A stretch of 64,000 nt of DNA from Paraliobacillus zengyii (GTDB lineage: Bacteria > Bacillota > Bacilli > Bacillales > Amphibacillaceae): contig NZ_CP029797.1 of assembly GCF_003268595.1 (NCBI RefSeq), forward strand, positions 2,935,501 to 2,999,500, written 5' to 3'. Position 1 is the first letter of the stretch. Every line of letters begins with the position of its first letter. Below, one piece after another: positions 43,686-50,379 of this stretch. The notes beneath the pieces were generated by a model, which saw only the letters and a list, made by a program, of their open reading frames with translations, was not told where the DNA came from and did not search any database. Position numbers and translations under genes: made by a program.

Positions 43686-45260
43686 CATAGCCGTCAAGCT
43701 AAGGATAAAATATAGAAAAACAAAACAGTGTCCAAACAACTTTTTACTAAATATTGAATTATTTTACAACAAGGTAAATAAGAAGCGTTTCCTGCTTTAT
43801 TGTGGAAATTTTATACAGTTGTTCTATGCTGCTTTAACGGTTCTTTCATACGCAAGATTTAGAATATCAAAAGGACTCTTATGCTTATAGCGATGATCTT
43901 TCCTTCCATGCCTGTAGACATTTTGATAGATATTCTTTATCAATGTAATAAAGGAATCGCTATGATACAACGCTTGGCCTTGATCCTCTTCAATGGCACT
44001 TTTCACATGATCGATAGATTTGAACTCACTGCTTTCGATCTGATGCTTCTGATAAAGATAATACCGACATTGAAAAGCAATCATAGATGATAGAAGAATA
44101 TGAATTAACGTACCATATAAATGGCACGCAAACCGTTCAGGATTCATTGCGCGCACCTTGTCGATATGAAACAATGATTTCCATGTTTTAAATAGAATTT
44201 CCACTTGCCAACGCAACGAATAAATCGGATATAGCTCTTGCATCTCTACCTGATCCGATGTTATATTGGTGGCAAGGATTTGGATTTGATTTTTTTTGGT
44301 GGCGGATTGGGTGTGACCCCCTTTCCGCCTTCTCTTTTGTAAATACCCCTCTCTTTTCTTTTTTTGTTCCTCGGTTAATTGTTGCACGACCAGACGTGTT
44401 TGGAGTGTGTTTTTCCCTTTCTTTCCGATTTGAATGTGCCCATAATCTATCGCTTCTCCATGTTCCAATTTTTTTGCATCTTCTTCTGGTTTGATTTGCA
44501 TCATCTTCCCTTTTTTATCCCATGTCCAAAACGTCATATTGGCAGGGACACGTGAGATATAAAAGCCACCTGCACGATCTATTTTCTTCAAGTGTTCCCC
44601 AGAAAAGTAACCCAAATCGCGCAAGATAAGATCTCCTGGTTCAATTGTGTCTGCCAATTCCCGTGCTGCATGTTGGTCGCTTTTTGTTTGGTCATAAAGG
44701 AATGTATGCAGAAATTTCCCTTCAAATAGTTCATATTCTAATTGGATTTTGGCACCATCCGGGTGATCTGGATCATTTTTAGGTACACCAAAAGAAGTGG
44801 CGTCTAAAATACGGATACGAGAAAATAAATGATCTATATATAATGGACGCATAAAAATAGCTTGTTGTTCAGCTAGTTGATTAAAAATCCCCTGGAGAAA
44901 GGCAACACCTTTCGCATCGAAACGTTGATGTAGGGCCTGTTTAGATATATCCGCACCGGATATGCGCGTGATACTTGAACATAGATTCCCCAAACCACTA
45001 GAGCCTACTGTTTCTTTTAAAAAGGCACAAATACTTAAGAAATCTTCTGGCTTTAATTTATTTTGGCGTTGAACAAAGCCTATTTCACGCGCCCATTGAC
45101 GCACCTCAGAGACTGATAACACTTGATGAATGCCTTGAATAAATGGCTCCATTTCTTTCTTGAAATACATCGACATCCCCTCCAAATAACTATTTCTTAT
45201 CCGTTAGGGTATCGTATTTTTCTAGTTCTTTAAACCGTAGTGCTTAGCTTGACGGCTATG
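43686..45260 (-). mobile_element. IS231-like element of the IS4 family, complete
   Basis: A 1575-bp element with perfect 18-bp terminal inverted repeats CATAGCCGTCAAGCTAAG (43686-43703) and its inverse (45243-45260), close to the known IS231 end CATGCCCATCAACTTAAG. It is flanked by a 10-bp direct duplication and carries one intact transposase gene. It lies inside a structured dispersed repeat. Confidence 0.95.
43824..45170 (-). CDS. IS4-family (IS231-like) transposase
   Basis: A 448-residue DDE transposase. The first Asp is in RILDATSFGVP, the second in ILRDLGYFSG, and the Glu lies in the IS4 signature Y-x2-R-x3-E-x6-K, seen exactly as YSLRWQVEILFKTWK. A lysine-rich insertion with a beta-rich region lies between the second Asp and the Glu, as in IS4/IS231. 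The start ATG at 45170 has GGAGGGG six bases upstream. The frame is intact, so the element may be active. Confidence 0.93.
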   Translation of the reverse strand: MYFKKEMEPFIQGIHQVLSVSEVRQWAREIGFVQRQNKLKPEDFLSICAFLKETVGSSGLGNLCSSITRISGADISKQALHQRFDAKGVAFLQGIFNQLAEQQAIFMRPLYIDHLFSRIRILDATSFGVPKNDPDHPDGAKIQLEYELFEGKFLHTFLYDQTKSDQHAARELADTIEPGDLILRDLGYFSGEHLKKIDRAGGFYISRVPANMTFWTWDKKGKMMQIKPEEDAKKLEHGEAIDYGHIQIGKKGKNTLQTRLVVQQLTEEQKKKREGYLQKRRRKGGHTQSATKKNQIQILATNITSDQVEMQELYPIYSLRWQVEILFKTWKSLFHIDKVRAMNPERFACHLYGTLIHILLSSMIAFQCRYYLYQKHQIESSEFKSIDHVKSAIEEDQGQALYHSDSFITLIKNIYQNVYRHGRKDHRYKHKSPFDILNLAYERTVKAA

Positions 45261-45270
45261 GGGCACGGCT
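45261..45270. repeat. Target-site duplication, right copy
   Basis: GGGCACGGCT, identical to 43676-43685. Confidence 0.9.
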
Positions 45271-45365
45271 TCAGCTAACTAAGTAAAGCAAAAGACGCTT
45301 TACTTAGTGGATCTTCAGACTCGTGCTGTTCCCGCAGGAGTCGTAGTGTATTTTAACCGCTAGTT
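45271..45365 (+). repeat. Structured dispersed repeat, copy 3, right part
   Basis: It contains TCAGCTAACT, a perfect 12-bp hairpin (ACTAAGTAAAGC 45278-45289 with GCTTTACTTAGT 45297-45308, loop AAAAGAC), GGATCTTCAGACT and CCCGCAGGAGTCGTAGTGTATTTT. The last block is the inverse partner of AAATACACTACG in the left part, so the uninterrupted copy was a palindrome of about 130 bases. Downstream to 45560 no feature is recognised. Confidence 0.8.
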
Positions 45366-45559
45366 GGAAATATGCATTAAGGGGATTAGACCAACAATAA
45401 CAATACAAATTATGATCCAGCAGATTATTTATTCCGAAAAAAAGTCATAAACCGCTTATCAAGTAACTGTGTACTTATCTTTTTCAGTAAAGTGTTGCAT
45501 TAACGTCTCTTCGGAACAGAAAACTACACTAAGCTGCAGAAAAATACGAGATCCTTGAA

Positions 45560-45830
45560 AATAAAAAGCGATTTTCTGCGTGCGTTGTAAATTCATAGAA
45601 GTTTTTTCAGAGTCCTGTGGGAAAGGAACATTCTGAAGACCCCACAGTGAGCGTTTTTTGGACCTGCGATTACTCGGCCCATCGAAAACATTTGCTCACG
45701 AGGAGGCTGAAGCGTTCCCCACGGAAAGCGAGTGTTTTTCTGCAGCGCTAGACCAACTCTTTTCTTGGAAAGATAGAAAAGGACCACTCTAAACTTACCA
45801 CAGAGTTTCTCTCAAGTTCGCAAGATGGAG
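45560..45830 (-). repeat. Structured dispersed repeat, copy 4, opposite orientation
   Basis: On the minus strand it carries GCTTTCCGTGGGG, GCAAATGTTTTCGATGGGCC and GAGTAATCGCAGG, matching copies 1 and 2. GAGTTTCTCTC at its plus-strand right end matches copy 2. A 64-codon open frame across it is a by-product. Confidence 0.7.
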
Positions 45831-45875
45831 CGCAATGATGCTTATGAAAGGCGAACCACATTTCCTAAGCTTGTT

Positions 45876-45914
45876 AAAAAAAGCCCGCTAGTAGCTTTTG
45901 CTAATGGCGGACTT
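45876..45914 (-). terminator. Terminator of the GNAT-nitrilase gene
   Basis: An imperfect stem (GCCCGCTAGTAGC against GCTAATGGCGGAC) with a run of T residues on the minus strand, 13 bases past the stop. Confidence 0.7.
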
Positions 45915-45926
45915 TCTCATAAAAAC

Positions 45927-47495
45927 TTATTTTAAATGTTTCACTTCTGTTTCAATGTTTTTGTAATTAATTTCGAATAAATCTTTTCTACGATCTCGTA
46001 ATTGACGAACTGTTCCTGATTTACGTTGTCTACGCAAGATTTCTAAGTCGACATCACCGACTACTACTGTTTCGATATTAGGGTGACATTCTCCAATAAT
46101 TCCATCCCGTGCAAATTCAAAATCAGATGGAGTAAAAATCCCGGATTGTGCATACTGGATATCCATATTTTCTACCTGTGTTAAGTTACCAACTGTACCT
46201 GCAATAACGGTATACACTTGATTTTCAACAGCACGGGCTTGTGCACAATAGCGTACACGTAGATATCCTTGCCGATCATCTGTACAAAACGGGACAAAGA
46301 TAATATTTGCACCTTGATCTACTGCATAACGAGAAAGCTCTGGGAATTGAATATCATAACAGATTTGAATGGCAATTTTACCACAGTCTGTATCAAATAC
46401 TTTTACAACATCTCCTGGCTTGATTCCCCACCATTTTTTCTCATTTGGTGTTACGTGAATCTTATATTGTTTCTCAATCGTACCATCACGACGGAACAAA
46501 TAGGCAATATTATAAATATGGTCATCTTCTTCAACAAAATGGGAACCACCTATAATATTCACGTTATATTTAACAGCTAGATTTGTAAAAAGTTCAATGT
46601 AATCTTCTGTATATTCAGCTAGTTTTCTAACTGATTTAGAAGGAACCTTCTCTTCTAAAAATGACATTAGCTGCGTCGTAAAGATTTCTGGAAATACAGC
46701 GAAATCGGAACCGAAATCATAGGCCACATCTACATAATATTCAACTTGTGTAGCAAACTCTTCAAACGATTCTATATTCTTCATCATATATTGGATAACA
46801 GTAATTCGGACAGGGTAAGCTGTTTTAAAATGTCGTTTTGTTTTTGCATGATAATCAACATTATTCCATTCCATTAATGTAGCATATTTTGCTGATTGTT
46901 TATCATCTGGCATGTAGCCAGGATTTATCCGCATAACGGTAAAACCATTCATGTTCTGAAATGTTAGCACGGGATCGTGAATATTTTTGCTCATTACTTC
47001 TTCTACATATTCCCGTGGTGTTAATTCATGTTCATATTTATGATAATTAGGAATTCTTCCACCAATGATAATACTTTTCAAATTCAGTTCACGCGCTAAT
47101 TCTTTACGCGCTTCATACATTCTTTTGCCGATTTTCATCCCTCTAAATGCCGGATCAACCATTACCTCAATACCATAAAGGTTATATCCTTCTGGGTCAT
47201 GGTTTGTAATATATCCTTCATCTGTAATGTCATCCCATGTATGTTTATCATCGTACTCATCAAAGTTAATGATAAGACTAGAACTACTTCCAATTAACTT
47301 TCCATCATACTCTACACATATTTGTCCTTCTGGAAAGATAGCATGATGACTTTCTAAATGCTCAATTTCCCAAGGATCCATATTTGGAAAACATACAGCT
47401 TGCATCTGAATAATTTGTTCAAAATCATCTTTTCTAATATTTCTTACTTCCATTTTTTTTTCGAAGCTAGATAGATCTAATTTGTCTGTGGACAT
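45927..47495 (-). CDS. GNAT acetyltransferase fused to carbon-nitrogen hydrolase
   Basis: A 522-residue two-domain protein. Residues about 14-200 form a GNAT fold with the acetyl-CoA loop PAFRGMKIGKRMY. Residues about 225-500 form a nitrilase-superfamily hydrolase with catalytic Glu in FPEIF, Lys in KQYKIHVTPNE and Cys in IQICYDIQFPE. Such fusions are known in Firmicutes, but the substrate is unknown; amide hydrolysis coupled to N-acylation is a reasonable guess. The start ATG follows GAAAGGG. It is monocistronic. Confidence 0.87.
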   Translation of the reverse strand: MSTDKLDLSSFEKKMEVRNIRKDDFEQIIQMQAVCFPNMDPWEIEHLESHHAIFPEGQICVEYDGKLIGSSSSLIINFDEYDDKHTWDDITDEGYITNHDPEGYNLYGIEVMVDPAFRGMKIGKRMYEARKELARELNLKSIIIGGRIPNYHKYEHELTPREYVEEVMSKNIHDPVLTFQNMNGFTVMRINPGYMPDDKQSAKYATLMEWNNVDYHAKTKRHFKTAYPVRITVIQYMMKNIESFEEFATQVEYYVDVAYDFGSDFAVFPEIFTTQLMSFLEEKVPSKSVRKLAEYTEDYIELFTNLAVKYNVNIIGGSHFVEEDDHIYNIAYLFRRDGTIEKQYKIHVTPNEKKWWGIKPGDVVKVFDTDCGKIAIQICYDIQFPELSRYAVDQGANIIFVPFCTDDRQGYLRVRYCAQARAVENQVYTVIAGTVGNLTQVENMDIQYAQSGIFTPSDFEFARDGIIGECHPNIETVVVGDVDLEILRRQRKSGTVRQLRDRRKDLFEINYKNIETEVKHLK

Positions 47496-47776
47496 GATGC
47501 ACCAACCCTTTCATAATCTTGTGATTCTTCTACTTCTATATTAAGGATGTGGCAAACCACCCACCTTACTCCATAGTTATCTCTTTATTATATCATTTAC
47601 AATCCAAGTTAGAAAAGAAATACCCGTTCCTAGTTTTTTCAATGGATTAATATAAAGCAGAATTTTCATACGCTTAAAACTAATTATTTTATAGCAAAAA
47701 TGATCGGGATATATTAGAATATACTTCTTATGTTCTTTAAAATAGCCTTGCAATTACTGAAAGGATCGTTTTCAAC

Positions 47777-48919
47777 GTGATAATGTTTATTGAAGAATTC
47801 TTCTTAAATCTTACAGTCTTAATTTCATTTATATTTCTATATCATCAAATCTATCGTTCAAAATTTGTAACAACTTCAACACGAAACAGTCATTTATTTA
47901 GTCATAGAGGCATTCTACTTGGTATTGCAGGTGGGCTATTAGGTATTGTATTAATGCACTTTAGTATCCAAGTCGATGGTAATACGATAATCGACTTAAG
48001 AGTAATTCCATTAATGCTTGTTGCGCTATATGGTGGTTGGATTGCGACAACTATTACAGGAGCTAGCATCATCTTTTTCCGATTTCTAATAGGTGTTAAT
48101 CTATCTTCCCTATCAAATTTACTCTTAGTGATCTTTTCAGCACTAATCTTTTTATTTTTTGCTAGTAGAATGAAAAACAGGTGGTTGTCTATTATCACGA
48201 TGCTTGTTCTTAGTAATACCGTATTTTCGTTTATAACATATGCTCTAATTGCTGATTTTAAAGTTTATCTTACGATTAATGTTGCGTATTGGCTAATAAC
48301 AATTACAGCTGGCATACTTGCTATCTCAATGAATAATCACTTACTCCAATCAAATAGGTTATTTAAAGAGTATGAAATGAACGCATTCATAGACCCATTA
48401 ACTGGACTGAATAATGTAAGAAGTTTTGACCGTGCATTTAATGGAGCGAAACAAAGAATAGTTAAAAAGCAAGAAAATTTATCTATTTTAGTTATTGATA
48501 TTGATCACTTCAAGCAGGTAAATGACACCTATGGACATCCCCAAGGTGATCTAATTCTTAAACATGTCGCCACACTCATTAAAGATAGTTGTCGTTCAGT
48601 TGATACTGTATCAAGAAATGGTGGTGAAGAATTTACCGTTCTAGTTACGGATCTTTCACATGTAAGTGTCTCGCAAATAGCTGAAAAAATCAGAAAAAAT
48701 GTTTCGGAATATACCTTTTCAATAAATAATGACACCTTACATATTAACATTACCATATCAATTGGTGTCGCAACGTATCTTGTTAACACAGGTGATGTGG
48801 ATGACTTGTATAGAAACGCAGATGCTGCATTATACAAGGCAAAAAATAGCGGTAGAAATATGGTCTGCTCCTACTCAGATATTGATAAAGATGGTAGTAA
48901 CTACATCAAATTGGAATGA
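47777..48919 (+). CDS. Membrane-bound diguanylate cyclase (5TM-GGDEF)
   Basis: A 380-residue protein. About six hydrophobic segments (1-190), including RGILLGIAGGLLGIVLMHF and LRVIPLMLVALYGGWIA, match the 5TMR-LYT sensor type. The C-terminal GGDEF domain (about 205-365) has the active site as RNGGEEF and an RSVD inhibitory I-site five residues before it. An intact active site implies synthesis of cyclic di-GMP in response to an unknown membrane signal. GTG at 47777 with AAAGGAT is used as start; an ATG two codons later is possible. Confidence 0.88.
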   Translation: MIMFIEEFFLNLTVLISFIFLYHQIYRSKFVTTSTRNSHLFSHRGILLGIAGGLLGIVLMHFSIQVDGNTIIDLRVIPLMLVALYGGWIATTITGASIIFFRFLIGVNLSSLSNLLLVIFSALIFLFFASRMKNRWLSIITMLVLSNTVFSFITYALIADFKVYLTINVAYWLITITAGILAISMNNHLLQSNRLFKEYEMNAFIDPLTGLNNVRSFDRAFNGAKQRIVKKQENLSILVIDIDHFKQVNDTYGHPQGDLILKHVATLIKDSCRSVDTVSRNGGEEFTVLVTDLSHVSVSQIAEKIRKNVSEYTFSINNDTLHINITISIGVATYLVNTGDVDDLYRNADAALYKAKNSGRNMVCSYSDIDKDGSNYIKLE

Positions 48920-48951
48920 CAACCAAAGCGTCCAAAGCACATATGGATATC

Positions 48952-49015
48952 CCAATTAGTTAAAATTAACGCAAGAGCTACTCAGTGGCACTTGCGTTTT
49001 TTTGGATTTGTGATC
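48952..49015. repeat. Direct repeat left of the ABC cassette, containing a terminator hairpin
   Basis: It shares CCAATTAGTTAAAATTAACG, AAGAGCTACTCAGTGG, CTTGCGTTTTT and TTTGTGATC with 53050-53110, with one substitution in the hairpin loop and small length changes in the T-run. The AACGCAAG/CTTGCGTT hairpin with its T-run can terminate the upstream GGDEF gene. Confidence 0.85.
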
Positions 49016-49141
49016 ATTATTTTTCACTATTTGTGATTAAACTAAACCGTTCTAAAGCACAAAAGTGATGCGGGTATGAATCTCTGATTCTTTAATATCT
49101 AAATTAATTAGAAATATATATCGCTAATAATTGTTAAATAT

Positions 49142-49159
49142 ATTACTATTATTAGTAAT
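49142..49159. promoter_or_regulatory. Palindrome upstream of the ABC cassette
   Basis: ATTACTA-TTAT-TAGTAAT: perfect 7-bp arms about 40 bases before the ATPase start. A regulator binding site is plausible; no regulator gene is adjacent. Confidence 0.4.
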
Positions 49160-49199
49160 GAAGTAAATAAATTCAATTTATTAGCAAAGGATGACTCAT

Positions 49200-49856
49200 A
49201 TGACTATCAAACTGCATAATACTTCTATTACATTTGACGGAGTAGAAAAAGTGGAAGCATTAAAAAACATTTCTTTAACAATAGAAGACAAGGAATGCCT
49301 AGCCATATTGGGTCCATCTGGCTCTGGGAAAACAACATTGCTCAATGTCATTGGTGGAATGCTTCCGCTTACTAGTGGAGAAATTCATATTGATGGACAA
49401 GCCATTCACGAGTTAAAAGCTAGTGAATTACAAACATTCCGAAGAACAAAAATCGGTTATATTTTTCAAGACTATCGGTTATTTGATCAATTCACCGTCT
49501 TAGAAAATGTCATGTTACCCCAATGGCCCTATGATTCAAAGGATACTATTGAAATAAAAGCACGTGCATTATTAAAAGAACTACAAATTAGTCATCGCGA
49601 AAAATCGTTTCCTGCTTTACTTTCTGGTGGTGAAAAGCAGCGGGTTGCAATAGCTAGAGCTATGCTTCATCAACCTGATATTTTATTATGTGATGAACCA
49701 ACTGGAAATTTAGATGCAGATAATCGTAACAATGTGATGGGAATTATCGAGGAACTCAGAATAAAAGGCATAACCATCATTCTTGTGACACATGACCAAG
49801 AAGTTGCCAAGCGCGGTACCAGAGAACTATTTATTCGTGATGGTCAACTAGTTTAA
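49200..49856 (+). CDS. ABC transporter ATP-binding protein, MacB/LolD type
   Basis: A 218-residue ATPase with Walker A GPSGSGKTT, Q-loop FQDYRLF, signature LSGGEKQR, Walker B LLCDEPTGNLD and the H-loop THD. The size and sequence place it with the MacB/LolD/FtsE-like ATPases that partner FtsX-type permeases. The start ATG at 49200 has AAAGGA eight bases ahead; an ATG three codons earlier overlaps that site. It is the first gene of a three-gene cassette: ATPase, secreted small protein, large permease. It could power export or act mechanically on an extracellular event. Confidence 0.92.
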   Translation: MTIKLHNTSITFDGVEKVEALKNISLTIEDKECLAILGPSGSGKTTLLNVIGGMLPLTSGEIHIDGQAIHELKASELQTFRRTKIGYIFQDYRLFDQFTVLENVMLPQWPYDSKDTIEIKARALLKELQISHREKSFPALLSGGEKQRVAIARAMLHQPDILLCDEPTGNLDADNRNNVMGIIEELRIKGITIILVTHDQEVAKRGTRELFIRDGQLV

Positions 49857-49898
49857 CTAATTATGGAAAAAGAATAAAAATGAAAGGAGGTGAATATT

Positions 49899-50273
49899 AT
49901 GATTAAAAAAATAATTACCAGCGCATTCACTCTTTTTTTAATAGCAGGTTTTGCAGGAGGAGTAGGAGTAGATGCAGCAGCGAGTATTAGTCCATCAAAC
50001 CAAACAATTTACGGGACTGATGCTTACGCAAATTGGACATTTGCTTGGACTTCCAGTTCTTACGCAAAGCAAGTATCATTTAACCCTGGTGACGGAACTG
50101 GATACAGAACGGCTAACTCTCGAACTAATTCATCAAGTATGACACATAAGCACGAATACAGCAGTAGCAGTGTTTCAAAACTTTATTACCCTAAAATAGC
50201 TGTATATGACCTAACTTCAGGAGCAACGGTAGGAACTGGATCTGCAACAGTACACAAACGTTTAAGTAATTAA
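49899..50273 (+). CDS. Small secreted protein with PKD-like fold
   Basis: A 124-residue precursor. A signal peptide (about 1-28) ends DAAA, leaving a cysteine-free mature protein of about 96 residues rich in Ser, Thr and Tyr. VSFNPGDGTGYR, then MTHKHEYSS, then YYPKIAVYDLTSG and GTGSATV reproduce the order of PKD/Ig-like beta-sandwich motifs (GDGT, H-x-Y, V-x-D). The start ATG at 49899 has an ideal AAAGGAGGTG. It sits between an ABC ATPase gene and the permease gene, so it may be a bacteriocin-like product, ligand or accessory of that transporter. The family is not known to me. Confidence 0.75.
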   Translation: MIKKIITSAFTLFLIAGFAGGVGVDAAASISPSNQTIYGTDAYANWTFAWTSSSYAKQVSFNPGDGTGYRTANSRTNSSSMTHKHEYSSSSVSKLYYPKIAVYDLTSGATVGTGSATVHKRLSN

Positions 50274-50278
50274 ATAAT

Positions 50279-50311
50279 AAGGGTGATCTAAGTCATTAGA
50301 TCACCCTTTCT
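50279..50311 (+). terminator. Strong hairpin after the small secreted protein gene
   Basis: A perfect 12-bp stem AAGGGTGATCTA (50279-50290) with its inverse (50297-50308), followed by a short T-rich tract. It lies inside the cassette and may lower permease expression relative to the secreted protein. Confidence 0.65.
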
Positions 50312-50379
50312 TAAAATAGTAAAATCAGCTCAAGAAACGCGCTTATAATTTTCACTATTAACTATTAGGAGTGAATCAT

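Noticed and set aside
45593..45787. 64-codon open frame on the minus strand
   Set aside because: It lies across repeat copy 4 and resembles no protein; it is a by-product of the repeat.
49899..50273. Lactococcin-972-type bacteriocin
   Set aside because: The locus layout is similar, but the mature sequence lacks the family pattern and instead shows PKD-like motifs.
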